Source: a virus
DNA: 22,379 nucleotides
Direction: 5' to 3' (one strand)
Virus record (IMG/VR): IMGVR_UViG_3300028812_000021
Coordinates: 1-22,379 of that record
Part shown: one piece after another, positions 4,730-12,615 of the stretch
How positions within the stretch are numbered: position 1 is the first letter of the stretch
How the letters are laid out: every line of letters begins with the position of its first letter
Position numbers and translations under genes: made by a program
Notes under the pieces: model-generated
Seen by the model: only the letters and a program-made list of their open reading frames with translations
Databases searched by the model: none
Told to the model about the DNA's origin: nothing

Positions 4730-6877
4730 CTAGTCCGGGTCAAACGTAATCTGAATATATGAGTCCTCCGTCGGGTTATAGCGATGGATCAGGTTCGGCC
4801 CGACCGTCCGATAGAACTTCGCCTTGACGCCCGTGTGTACTCCGTCGTCAAACTGCGCAGTAACGACGGGCACGATGCCCACGCCCTGGTCGTTGATGTC
4901 GCCGGGGTTTTCCATGAGCACAGGCACGCCGGGGTACTCGATGACACCGCCAGTACCGCCGGTGCCCTCAATCGCAACCATGTAAGTGCATGGCCCAGCC
5001 CCGAGCGGGTCTGCCCGCAGGCTCACGCGAGCCGTGACTGAGAACGTGCCGGCGCCCAGAGATGGGAGCGTGACGACATTCAAGGCTGGGGGAACCGTTG
5101 TCCAATCGTTGGGGTCGCTGATCTCAAAGTGCCAGATCGCGCTTCCCGTGATAGAGAGCGCGGGCACCATGAATGCGCCGAGGCGTACTGTGAGCGGCAC
5201 GGGTGGCGGGTAGTTCTCTTCGAACTCGTCCTCCGGCCCCTCTTCCTCGTCGTCGTTCGGGTCTTCGCAGCAGGGCTCAGAGCCTGGAGCGTCAGGCGTG
5301 CCGGGGTCGTCGGGACCGCCATCGTCGGGTGGCGGTAGGCTGATCTCCTCACCCGGCAGCCCAGGTACGGGGAACTCCATCACGGGCGCCTTGACCTTAT
5401 AAGACACGCGCCTGATGCCGGATGGGTGGCTCTCCTCGTGCCGTTCGGTGATCAGCATCCGCTTGTCGAGGTCGAGCCACACGACGGCGCCATCGACCGT
5501 CTGTACTTCGCCGTGGTACTCGACCACGCACTGATCGCCCGGGAGCGCCCAGATTTGCGCGCCGTTCGCCAAAGGCGGCAGCGTTAATTCGAGCATCTCG
5601 CTGCGGCGCTTGATCATCTCGTTGACGGCCTTCATGTAGAGGACGTTCGCCGCCTTCGTCCGCGACACGCTGTCGTCGTTGGGGTTCTTGACCTCCGAGA
5701 AGGTCAGGGTGACCTCAGTCAGCCCGTACTGGTCGATGCTGTCCTCGTCCTCGATGTAGTAATAGAGGGTCGCGTCCGGGTTGGCGCCGGCCTTGACCGT
5801 GTACGGCGATGAGAAGCTGGCGAACTGCAACGTCAGGTCGGCGCTGATTGTGCTCTCCGGGTCGTCTGGGTCTTCGATGGTGTCGACGCCCTTTGCGATG
5901 ATCCGGTTAACGAGGTTCGCCCCGGCGTAGCTCACCACTGGACGGCCGGCGATCAGCGCCACGCCTGAGCCGCCGTTCTCGTGGTCGTAGCGGTTCTCGT
6001 CAGGGTTCAGCGGGCGGAAGGTAATGCCGGAGTTAGGCGGGCCGTCGTAGGGCACGATCTCCGGGCGGTCGTGGTCCCAGCTCTCGCGGATGACGTGACG
6101 GCCCAGCGATGCGCCCCTTACCCACGCGGCGTACTTGGAGAGGTCGGTAAACGAACCCTTGACGTGCGAGTTGACCAGGCGGGCGAGGTCGTAATAGATC
6201 GGCCCGCCCGCAAGACTGCCGACAAGATCGACCGTGAGTGAATACAGACTTCCGTCGAACTCGTAGTTGCGCAGCACCGACCGGCGCACGATCTCGTAAG
6301 TTCGGAAGGAACCACGCATCGCGAGGAAGGACGCGCCGCCTTCGGTGATGCGGTAGGCCCTGTCTTCGACTATGCCCTGGTAGAGCAGGAAGCCTTCTTC
6401 GGGTGCGTGGTCGGGGTTGAAGTTCTCCTGCTGGATGGAAATCTTCCAGCCGTAGGTGATGTCCCGCGACAGCGGCACGCCTAGCGTGACGTCCTCATCG
6501 ACCGGGATGTCACACTCCCACTCGCCTACCTGGTTCTCGAATCGTGAGATGCGATAGCGCAGCGGGGTTAACGTTCCCTGCGCCACGCCCGAGGGGTTGT
6601 AAACCGTGACCGTGGACTCGCCGGGTTGCGGAGGAGCGAATAGCCTGAGTCCTGCCTCGACCTCGATCTCCATGTCGATGCTGCCGGTGAACTCGAAGTC
6701 CAGCCCGTCCGGGACGGGCGACTCTGCGAAGTCGATCTCCATGTCGATGGTGCCGACGTGTTCGAGGCGTATCGCAACGGGGGAGCTCAGTTCTATCTCA
6801 ATCCCGATTGAGCCCCCGACCTCGCCGGTATCGAAGATTTCAGCGTCGAAGATGCTGCCCTCGAAGATCGGAGGCAT
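4730..6877 (-). CDS. Tail-tip / baseplate protein (ReqiPepy6 Gp37-like), about 715 aa
   Basis: I prefer ATG 6877 (MPPIFEGSIF); TTG 6898 adds seven residues. Three near-repeats of the form G-S/T-I-x-M/I-E-I (GSIGIEIE, GTIDMEID, GSIDMEIE) open the protein. Then comes a region typical of siphovirus tail-tip proteins (about residues 90-210): VTVYNPSG, LRYRISRFENQVGEWECDIP, LLYQGIVEDRAY, FRTYEIVRRSVL. These are the elements of the Gp37-like / prophage endopeptidase-tail fold. After about residue 510 there is an acidic Pro/Asp linker containing a CC pair, then a beta-rich C-terminal domain, probably receptor-facing. It is the last gene of the tail operon. No peptidase motif is visible, so it is structural. 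Confidence 0.75.
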   Translation of the reverse strand: MPPIFEGSIFDAEIFDTGEVGGSIGIEIELSSPVAIRLEHVGTIDMEIDFAESPVPDGLDFEFTGSIDMEIEVEAGLRLFAPPQPGESTVTVYNPSGVAQGTLTPLRYRISRFENQVGEWECDIPVDEDVTLGVPLSRDITYGWKISIQQENFNPDHAPEEGFLLYQGIVEDRAYRITEGGASFLAMRGSFRTYEIVRRSVLRNYEFDGSLYSLTVDLVGSLAGGPIYYDLARLVNSHVKGSFTDLSKYAAWVRGASLGRHVIRESWDHDRPEIVPYDGPPNSGITFRPLNPDENRYDHENGGSGVALIAGRPVVSYAGANLVNRIIAKGVDTIEDPDDPESTISADLTLQFASFSSPYTVKAGANPDATLYYYIEDEDSIDQYGLTEVTLTFSEVKNPNDDSVSRTKAANVLYMKAVNEMIKRRSEMLELTLPPLANGAQIWALPGDQCVVEYHGEVQTVDGAVVWLDLDKRMLITERHEESHPSGIRRVSYKVKAPVMEFPVPGLPGEEISLPPPDDGGPDDPGTPDAPGSEPCCEDPNDDEEEGPEDEFEENYPPPVPLTVRLGAFMVPALSITGSAIWHFEISDPNDWTTVPPALNVVTLPSLGAGTFSVTARVSLRADPLGAGPCTYMVAIEGTGGTGGVIEYPGVPVLMENPGDINDQGVGIVPVVTAQFDDGVHTGVKAKFYRTVGPNLIHRYNPTEDSYIQITFDPD

Positions 6878-6928
6878 TAGAGGCACGCCCCGTAACAAAC
6901 CGGCTCTGAGTCGGCTTTAGCTAGTGAG

Positions 6929-7039
6929 ATGTCAGGAACAGAAGTCGCTATCGTCGAAGGGCTGGCGCTCCTAGCCATCGTCCTCGTGGGCGTGTTCGCC
7001 TGCGTGGGTGGCGTCATCCAGTGGTGGCGCAACAGGTAG
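6929..7039 (+). CDS. Possible small single-span membrane peptide, 36 aa, plus strand
   Basis: In the gap between two minus-strand tail genes there is a plus-strand ATG frame of 36 residues. It has a polar start (MSGTEV), a continuous hydrophobic segment (LALLAIVLVGVFACVGGVI) and a basic, Trp-rich end (QWWRNR), a textbook single-span topology. The minus-strand reading of the same bases gives an unlikely composition. The ribosome binding site is weak (GTGAG directly upstream), and no promoter or terminator is obvious. It may be a small phage membrane protein, or chance in a hydrophobic-prone frame. Confidence 0.4.
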   Translation: MSGTEVAIVEGLALLAIVLVGVFACVGGVIQWWRNR

Positions 7040-7046
7040 CCCATCG

Positions 7047-7868
7047 TTAGACCTCGAAGACCGAAGGGTGAGCCGGGACATACGCCAGTCCGGGGTATGT
7101 GCATTCGACCGGCGTCGTCCACGTCGCGAAGTCGTCCGAGCTTTCGGACCAGAAAATCCCGTTACCGGTGTAGGCGTCGAGGTAGATGCGATAGGTGCCG
7201 CTGCCCACGTCGATCACGCACGGGGCTTCTACCGTGTCTCCCCAGCCCGCCCAATCGCCTGAGTCTGCCAGCGTCCATCCACTCAGCAGCGACGACGACT
7301 CGTAGTGCTCGACGTACTTCGGGTCCGCGCGTTCGTCCTTGGCAAAGCAGTGGTAGGTCGAGCCTATCTTCTGGATGTGCATGTCGATGACGCCGGACCG
7401 CCACGCGCCCGTAATCAGCGTGGGCGTCGACCAGAACCGCCACCTGTCGTCTAAGGGGTGAACCTCGTAGGGCTGGTGGTTTACGTCGGTCGTGCCGATG
7501 GCGACGATGATGTGCACCGAATCGTCGGCTGGGTCGACAAACCACTCAGGCGCCCAGACGTGCTTGACGCTGGCGATGTCGCAGACGACGTCCTTCCAGT
7601 AGACCGCTTCCCATGTCGTGAGGTCCGTCGATCTAGTGATGCGGAACGAGTTGCTAGGGATGATCCCGGCGAGCGCGTTCGCCATCGTGTGCGCTACCCA
7701 GTAGTACCCATTGTGGAAGAGGACGCTCGGGTCGCGCTGGCGCCACACGCCATCAGGGAGCGTGACGATGGGGCTTGCGCTAACCTCCGTCCAGGCTTTG
7801 CCGTCTGTCGACGTGAGGTGATAGATGCGCTCGTCCGAACCGCGGTGGCAGAGCATTCGATAGGCCAT
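7047..7868 (-). CDS. GH43-like five-bladed beta-propeller glycosidase, 273 aa
   Basis: The sequence has the layout of the GH43/GH117 clan. An Asp-Pro pair in RDPSVLFHNGYYW (Asp46) fits the general base, HVWAPEWFVDP (residues 103-113) the second blade, IDMHI (Asp162) the pKa-modulating Asp, and EAPCVIDVGSGTYRIYLDAY (Glu214) the general acid. Blade repeats such as STDGKAW, STDLTTW and SSDDFATW recur. There is no signal peptide, so it should act as part of the virion tail, trimming arabinose- or xylose-containing surface glycans during adsorption. The whole chain is about one GH43 domain, shorter than most enzymes with extra modules. The substrate cannot be inferred. The start ATG 7868 has a weak binding site. 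Confidence 0.7.
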   Translation of the reverse strand: MAYRMLCHRGSDERIYHLTSTDGKAWTEVSASPIVTLPDGVWRQRDPSVLFHNGYYWVAHTMANALAGIIPSNSFRITRSTDLTTWEAVYWKDVVCDIASVKHVWAPEWFVDPADDSVHIIVAIGTTDVNHQPYEVHPLDDRWRFWSTPTLITGAWRSGVIDMHIQKIGSTYHCFAKDERADPKYVEHYESSSLLSGWTLADSGDWAGWGDTVEAPCVIDVGSGTYRIYLDAYTGNGIFWSESSDDFATWTTPVECTYPGLAYVPAHPSVFEV

Positions 7869-7877
7869 CGGGTGAAC

Positions 7878-8795
7878 CTACTCCCACTCCCAATAGCCCC
7901 AGAGGCTTATCGCGCCGTCGCCTATCGACCCCGACCCGGAGAAGCGGTCGAGGATGTATTCGAAAATCTGAACGTCATCGAGGATGACTTCGCCGGTCAT
8001 CGTGGGCCGAATCTCGACGTTGGATGAGGTGCCCATGAACTGGTTAATGGCTCCAAGAGCGTCAGATGACCCGTTGCGCCGGATGCCCAGCGCCCAGGAA
8101 CTACCAGACACGCCGAGTATCTGCGTGTGAATCTGCGCAATCGCCGCAAGAGGTGAGGCGGACGACGTGAGGTCTATGTCCGTCCATGTGTTCGGGTCGC
8201 CCGCGCCGTCCAGAGACACCACTTCGACGGGGGTTACGTGGCGATAGGTCAGTCCTCGCGGGGCCAGTTCGACCACGTTTCGGCCCACCATAACGGTGAT
8301 GTTGCCGCCCGCGTAGAACGTGCCCGAGGCGTCCTTGGTGACCACCAGTTCGACGTAGGTGCCGGCGCAGGCATGGTCGGCGATCTTGTAGAGACTGAAG
8401 TCGCCGTCCGTTGCGACCACCGTTCCCGTCGTGTTGGAGGCGTCCGAGTTCACCAGCTTGACCGTCAGCCCCGAACTACCGCCTGACGTCGTGCCAAGCC
8501 AAATCTGCCCGGAGATTTTCTTCCCGCTCTTAATGCGGGGCTCGTCGGCGTAGGTGTAGCGCTGCGACCATCCTTCGTTAGCGGCATCGGTCACGCACTT
8601 GATCACCTGGAGGAACTTCGCGTCGAGGGAGGCTTCGCCCGATGCAGGGACGGCCGTTGCTTGAGTCGTAGGCGTCCCTACTGCGTCGAACCAATGATTA
8701 GCCGTTACGAGGTCGAAGCCTGAGCCGATACGGACTAGCGGAGGCCACGCCTTGAACTCGTTTTGCAGGCTGGCAGCGTCGGTGATAAGGGCCAT
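7878..8795 (-). CDS. Tail fibre / carbohydrate-binding-like structural protein, 305 aa
   Basis: ATG 8795 follows AGGAG. The protein is rich in Gly, Ser, Thr and beta-prone stretches. A region at about residues 65-190 resembles jelly-roll modules of the carbohydrate-binding type: paired strands, SGQIWLGTTSGG, GLTVKLVNSD, TYVELVVTKDASGTF. The C-terminus is Gly/Ser-rich and ends in aromatic residues (ISLWGYWEWE). It lies between a small tail protein and the GH43-like enzyme, consistent with a fibre or adhesion protein that presents the enzyme to the cell surface. No catalytic motif was found and the family is not named with certainty. Confidence 0.6.
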   Translation of the reverse strand: MALITDAASLQNEFKAWPPLVRIGSGFDLVTANHWFDAVGTPTTQATAVPASGEASLDAKFLQVIKCVTDAANEGWSQRYTYADEPRIKSGKKISGQIWLGTTSGGSSGLTVKLVNSDASNTTGTVVATDGDFSLYKIADHACAGTYVELVVTKDASGTFYAGGNITVMVGRNVVELAPRGLTYRHVTPVEVVSLDGAGDPNTWTDIDLTSSASPLAAIAQIHTQILGVSGSSWALGIRRNGSSDALGAINQFMGTSSNVEIRPTMTGEVILDDVQIFEYILDRFSGSGSIGDGAISLWGYWEWE

Positions 8796-8804
8796 TTGAG
8801 ACTC

Positions 8805-9215
8805 CTAAACCTTCTGGTACAGCCTGATTCGCGGTGTTACAGCGATCTGGTCGAGGTCGTTCTGGATTACCTGCGGCGAAGCGAACCGCTCGGCACCGAC
8901 GAAGGTGTCATCCGCCAGGAAGACCGCGTAGCCGTATTGGGTCTCGGGCGTCTGGTCGTCGTCGGAGACGAACTCCTGCTGTGCGTAGCTCGCCACTGAG
9001 GGATCAGCGGACGTAACGCCCCAGCTAGACCCCGTCAACACCTTTTGGGTGTAGCCGGAGAACGTGGCCTCGGTGTAGTCCGCGAGCACGTCGTCAACGG
9101 CCGGCGTGTGGTCGTTCGTGAACAGGATCATGTACTGGTCCTGGTCTTGGGCCGTGTGGTTTAGGCCCGCCAGTAGACACTTCTGCTTGAAAGCGTTACC
9201 CGCTACTCCTGCCAT
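8805..9215 (-). CDS. Minor virion structural protein, 136 aa
   Basis: ATG 9215 follows AAGGAG. The sequence LFTNDHTPAVDDVLADYTEATFSGY is typical of a common small phage structural protein found among tail genes, in which a short N-terminal segment is followed by ADYTEATFxGY and a beta-rich body. The length suits the family. It lies after the distal tail protein and before the fibre-like protein, so it is probably part of the tail tip or a fibre adaptor. Its ribosome binding site is formed by the last codons of the 14-residue peptide upstream. Confidence 0.65.
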   Translation of the reverse strand: MAGVAGNAFKQKCLLAGLNHTAQDQDQYMILFTNDHTPAVDDVLADYTEATFSGYTQKVLTGSSWGVTSADPSVASYAQQEFVSDDDQTPETQYGYAVFLADDTFVGAERFASPQVIQNDLDQIAVTPRIRLYQKV

Positions 9216-9218
9216 CGA

Positions 9219-9263
9219 TTACTCCTTCGGCTTGCGCCGCTTCTTCTTCTTGCAGTTACACAT
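9219..9263 (-). CDS. Basic 14-residue micropeptide with CxC
   Basis: A short frame, MCNCKKKKRRKPKE, runs from ATG 9263 to TAA and is preceded by GTGGAGGAA at good spacing. It starts 2 bases after the stop of the distal tail gene, and its last codons (AAG-GAG) form the ribosome binding site of the next gene. Nine of 14 residues are Lys or Arg, after a Cys-Asn-Cys. It may be a real nucleic-acid-binding or virion peptide, or only a spacer that couples translation. It is too short to be judged by homology alone. Confidence 0.45.
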   Translation of the reverse strand: MCNCKKKKRRKPKE

Positions 9264-9265
9264 CG

Positions 9266-9691
9266 CTATTCCTCCACGACTTCCCAGTCGCTCATGCGCG
9301 CGAACACCAGCACGACCGGCATGTGCCGCGCGTGGGTGACGTTCAGGTTCCTCGACGGCATAGAGAGCAGCCGCGCGTACGCCGTCTCTTCGTCCGTGCC
9401 GTCAGTCCTGAGCAATTGGATGCGACCCAGCAGGAAGGTCGTGATGTCCTCGTACAGTTCGTTCACGTCGTCCGCGTCGTCCTCCACGATGGTGAAGGCG
9501 ATACGCTCGATGGCGTTCTTCTTCGCGGGGTTGCCGACGCCGAGCATGTCGTAGGCGTAGTCCGCACCCGTCAGGTCGGTGAAGCTCGTCCACAGTTCCT
9601 GCTCTGTCTCCTGGACGGAGTTGTGCGTGGGGAACTCGATGAAGTCGTCCTCACCGACGCCGTAGATCGCCCGCGTGATGCGCTTGATCAT
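9266..9691 (-). CDS. Putative distal tail / tail-tip component, 141 aa
   Basis: The ATG at 9691 overlaps the TGA of the tape measure gene (ATGA), the usual position of a distal tail or tail-tip assembly gene. The sequence is mixed alpha/beta and acidic: a short N-terminus, then FIEFPTHNSVQETEQELW, a helical region with DDADDVNELYEDITTFLL, and a C-terminal strand (HARHMPVVLVFARMSDWEVVEE). It has no signal peptide or membrane segment. The residues do not let me name a family; position is the main evidence. Confidence 0.55.
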   Translation of the reverse strand: MIKRITRAIYGVGEDDFIEFPTHNSVQETEQELWTSFTDLTGADYAYDMLGVGNPAKKNAIERIAFTIVEDDADDVNELYEDITTFLLGRIQLLRTDGTDEETAYARLLSMPSRNLNVTHARHMPVVLVFARMSDWEVVEE

Positions 9692-11706
9692 GGCCGCCCC
9701 TGAATCACGCCCGTGCCCGTGGTCGGGCTCGAGCTACTGAGGAGATAGCCACGCCTGCGAACTTCGCGTTGCATGGTCGCGGTGACGGCGAAGGCGACGT
9801 CCTTGACCTCGCGGTCGTCCTTCTCGTAGATGTTTAGGGTGGTGACGTTGAAGGCGAAGCCACCCGGAGCCATCGCACCTGCCAACGCTGGCGAACCACC
9901 GCCGCCACGGAAGGCGCCGCCGATGCTCCCAGCCGCGCCGCTCAGGTAGGGCGCCACGTTCCGGTTAAAGCCCGTGGATAGTCCGGTAGCGAGACCCTGC
10001 ATGATCGCCTCGCCCTCGGGCACAAGAAGGGTTCTATCCTTCTCAAGTGGGCCCTTCAGCTTCTTGATTTCAGCGCCGAGACCCTGCACCCAGTCCAGCA
10101 CGTCTGGCGCCGCTTCCTTCATCCCGTCCCAAAGGCCCTTGATAATTGCCTTGCCTGCTTCAAAGAGCAGGTCCTCCAAGTCACCCAACGCTTCGAGCAT
10201 TTTCCCCGGCAATTCCGACATCCATGTAAGTAGTTTGGGTAGTGCCTCTTCCAAGGCAGAACGGATGCCGAATGCGTCAGTTGCCAGGATGACCAGCGGG
10301 GCGAAGGGTCCCGAGATCAGCGTCGCGATCTCCGGCCAGTTGTTGGCGAACCACGCCTTGACCTCATCGAAATTCTTTACGAGCAGGTAAATAGCCGCCG
10401 CCGCGATAGCGACCGCCGCAGGGATAGCGAGGATTGGAGCCGTGGCCGCGATGACGCTGATAGCTGCTGCTGCCGCCGCGATGCCCAGCGCCACGAACGC
10501 CGCGACTAGCACGGTCCCGATAGCCGCCGCCACCGCAATCAGCAGGGCCGTCTTCTGCTGGCTGAACCACTCGAAGAAAGGCGCAAGCATCTGCCCCGCC
10601 TTTAGCGCCGCCTCGCCGAGCTTGCCGAGTTCGCCGCCTGCGTCACCACCCTTGAGGCCCAGGATGAACAACTCCCACGCCTTGCTAACTTCCTCGATGG
10701 CGGGCTTGAGGACGTTGCGCCATGTCTCGCCGAGCTTGAAGGCGGCTTCCTCAAGGATGGTGAACTCGCCACCTATCTCGCCACCCGCCGCCCCGAGGCT
10801 TACCAGCCGTCCCAACTCCTTAAAGAAGTCCACCACCGATCCGAGAGGTTCCTTCAGCCTCTCGAATGTGGCCCACGCTTTGTCTATCGCTGGGACTAGC
10901 TTGGTCGCCACGATCTGCACTAGCTTGGCCTTGACCTCGACTAGCTTCAGTGAGATCGGCAGCAGCCGCGCGCCGATGGTGGCCTGCAACTCCTCCATGC
11001 GCGCCTTCTGAATGCGCGACTTGTTGGCGAGCTGGTCGGACGTGTTCACGAAGTCGCCAGCCACCGCATCGGTCTGTTTGAAGATCAACGCCAGCCGAGC
11101 CGCCGCCTTCTCCTGGTCGGTCAGGCTCGCGGCGGTCTTCTTGCCGGTCATCGCCATCGCTTCCATCTCGACCTTCGCCGCATTCACCGCCACGCCGTAT
11201 TTCTCGATGGGGTCGGACTCACCACGTAGCGCGGCCTGAATCGCCGTCAATGCGTCCTCAACATCGGTGTTGAACACCGACGCCATGTCTGCCGCGCGCT
11301 TGGTGAGGTCGATGGTCTTGCCTGCAACCTCGTCCATGCCCATGCCGGTGTTCTTGAGCATGGCGCCGAGAGGGGTCGCGAGTTGGTTGAAGGCACGCTG
11401 CGACAAGCCGGCCTGAGTCGCTGCCGTCTTACCCCAGTCCAGAATCTCCCCGGCGCTGTCGCCGAACACGACATTGACCGCGTTCATGGACTCGCCCAGA
11501 TCGGACGCGGCCTTAATGGAGTCTCCGATGAAGCCTGTTACCTTGCCCGCTGCACCAGCTATTACGTTCGCCGCTAGAAACCCGGCGGCGATTTTCCCAA
11601 CGGACGCGAAGGTAGAGCCGAGGCCCTTAGCCTTGGAGTCAACACCATCAAGGACGCGCGATGCGTCGTCCTTGGCTGTAACCGTGAGGCGGATGTCATT
11701 AGCCAC
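9688..11706 (-). CDS. Tape measure protein, 672 aa
   Basis: Starts at GTG 11706 (GTG-GCT-AAT-GAC), overlapping the TAA of the chaperone frameshift product. The N-terminal region (residues 1-280) has repeating helices with many Ala, Lys and Asp. It contains the sequence around RLTVTAKDDASRVLDGV typical of phage tape measure proteins, and SKVGKIAAG-type segments (here ASVGKIAAGFLAANV). A long hydrophobic, Ala/Ile/Val-rich stretch (about residues 386-444) is the membrane-associated region seen in this class. A Gly-rich C-terminus follows the LLVPEGEAIMQGLATGLSTG block. At roughly 0.15 nm per residue it implies a tail near 100 nm. No lysozyme or peptidase domain is visible. Confidence 0.85.
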   Translation of the reverse strand: MANDIRLTVTAKDDASRVLDGVDSKAKGLGSTFASVGKIAAGFLAANVIAGAAGKVTGFIGDSIKAASDLGESMNAVNVVFGDSAGEILDWGKTAATQAGLSQRAFNQLATPLGAMLKNTGMGMDEVAGKTIDLTKRAADMASVFNTDVEDALTAIQAALRGESDPIEKYGVAVNAAKVEMEAMAMTGKKTAASLTDQEKAAARLALIFKQTDAVAGDFVNTSDQLANKSRIQKARMEELQATIGARLLPISLKLVEVKAKLVQIVATKLVPAIDKAWATFERLKEPLGSVVDFFKELGRLVSLGAAGGEIGGEFTILEEAAFKLGETWRNVLKPAIEEVSKAWELFILGLKGGDAGGELGKLGEAALKAGQMLAPFFEWFSQQKTALLIAVAAAIGTVLVAAFVALGIAAAAAAISVIAATAPILAIPAAVAIAAAAIYLLVKNFDEVKAWFANNWPEIATLISGPFAPLVILATDAFGIRSALEEALPKLLTWMSELPGKMLEALGDLEDLLFEAGKAIIKGLWDGMKEAAPDVLDWVQGLGAEIKKLKGPLEKDRTLLVPEGEAIMQGLATGLSTGFNRNVAPYLSGAAGSIGGAFRGGGGSPALAGAMAPGGFAFNVTTLNIYEKDDREVKDVAFAVTATMQREVRRRGYLLSSSSPTTGTGVIQGRP

Positions 11707-12201
11707 TGGTCTCGCGCTTCCCCTTCGCTACAACATCCAGGTACCAGAGAACCGAGGCGTCTTCCGCCAGCACTTCGCTCGGCAGCTTGTGAAACTCCCT
11801 GCCAATCCCGATCACGATCTCCGCCTCGTCCAACTCCTGCGGCCTCAGTGCTGGTAGTCCGAGGTGCTGCCATTGCTCGAGGCGCCGACTAAAGGGGCAG
11901 AGGCCGTCCCTATCGCGTCAAGCCATGCCTTCACAATCGAGAGCATGAAGTCGGTGTCCTGTGCCTTCATGCCCGCGAGCGTTGGCGGGACTGGACCGTT
12001 GTCGTCTTCGAGGTTCCACTCGATCAGCGCGTTCTCCGCGAAGTCCTGAAAGAGCTGCGCGGTCTTAGCGCTGTCCGAAGACGAATCCAGCATCGCCAGG
12101 AACGTGCCCAGCGGCACGCTCCTCGTGACGACCTCCAGCCCGTTGAACTCGGGGTCAGCAAAGTCGAGGGTGATCCGGCGTGATTCGCGCCTGTATCCCA
12201 T
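11699..12201 (-). CDS. Tail assembly chaperone, frameshifted long form (gpGT-like), 167 aa
   Basis: A -1 frameshift at CCCTTTA (11890-11896) would join the first 104 codons of the chaperone to a 63-residue extension ending in TAA at 11699. The extension reads as real protein (LPALRPQELDEAEIVIGIG, then REFHKLPSEVLAEDASVLWY). It is coded in the -1 frame, is open from the shift site to 8 bases into the tape measure gene, and has no good start of its own; only a TTG abuts a GCAGGAG. The gene directly precedes the tape measure gene, as in lambda gpG/gpGT. The two forms probably bind and chaperone the tape measure protein at a fixed ratio. The frameshift is predicted from the sequence, not shown. 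Confidence 0.75.
11845..12201 (-). CDS. Tail assembly chaperone, short form (gpG-like), 118 aa
   Basis: The frame opens with ATG 12201, just after the TAA of the tail tube gene. The 118 residues are acidic and helix-rich, for example TKTA-type and FQDFAENALIEWNLEDD stretches, with VKAWLDAIG near the end. This is typical of the short partner in tail chaperone pairs between the tube and tape measure genes. The last 14 codons overlap the -1 frame extension. The binding site is weak, so its translation probably depends on coupling to the tube gene. Confidence 0.75.
   Translation of the reverse strand: MGYRRESRRITLDFADPEFNGLEVVTRSVPLGTFLAMLDSSSDSAKTAQLFQDFAENALIEWNLEDDNGPVPPTLAGMKAQDTDFMLSIVKAWLDAIGTASAPLVGASSNGSTSDYQH
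11890..11896 (-). promoter_or_regulatory. -1 ribosomal frameshift slippery heptamer CCCTTTA
   Basis: In the short-form frame the codons are (GC)C-CCT-TTA. This is the X-XXY-YYZ pattern, allowing both tRNAs to re-pair in the -1 frame. The following AGT-CGG-CGC-CTC codons then begin the long extension. A weak stem (GCCTC with GAGGC, about 30 bases apart) could act as a stimulator; a folding test is needed. Confidence 0.75.
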
Positions 12202-12204
12202 CGC

Positions 12205-12603
12205 TTAGCTCCACTGCCCAGTCGTGCCGTCTGCCTGACGTGCCGTCACCGAGTACGTCATCGCGCCGTTGTCGCCGCGCACGACGTTGTAGGACTCGAT
12301 CACGGCCGTGAGGGTGTACTCGGTCATATCCGCCCACGTCAGGACGAACTCGCGCGCGTTGGTCTTGTCCTTAAACACGTCGTGCGCCTTGTTCGTCCCG
12401 GTGTCGAAGGGGCCGGAAATCTGAAGCTCGGCGTCGGCGAGTCCGACGAGCCGTTCACGGGCGAACTTGTCCACGCCCGTCACGTCGATCAACTCGTTGT
12501 TCTCAACGATGTTGAACGTGTTGATGTCCTCGGAGATGTCCCGCGCCATCGCCGCGCTGTCTTCGACCGTGATGGTCATCCCAAGGCCGGTGATCTTTGC
12601 CAT
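12205..12603 (-). CDS. Tail tube protein, paralog B (132 aa)
   Basis: ATG 12603 follows GGGAGGAAA. The chain contains NNELIDVTGVDKFARERLVG, then LADAELQISGPFDTG, and later YNVVRGDNGAMTYSVTARQ. This framework also appears in the upstream 363-residue protein and is characteristic of siphovirus major tail (tube) proteins. Length is that of a core tube domain only. It is the last gene before the chaperone pair, the usual place of the major tail protein, so this copy may be the actual tube subunit, or one of two that co-assemble. Confidence 0.7.
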   Translation of the reverse strand: MAKITGLGMTITVEDSAAMARDISEDINTFNIVENNELIDVTGVDKFARERLVGLADAELQISGPFDTGTNKAHDVFKDKTNAREFVLTWADMTEYTLTAVIESYNVVRGDNGAMTYSVTARQADGTTGQWS

Positions 12604-12615
12604 TGTTTCCTCCCT

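Noticed and set aside
6877-7122. An 81-codon minus-strand frame in the gap before the tail-tip gene
   Set aside because: The composition is scrambled, it overlaps the GH43-like gene, and the bases make better sense on the plus strand.
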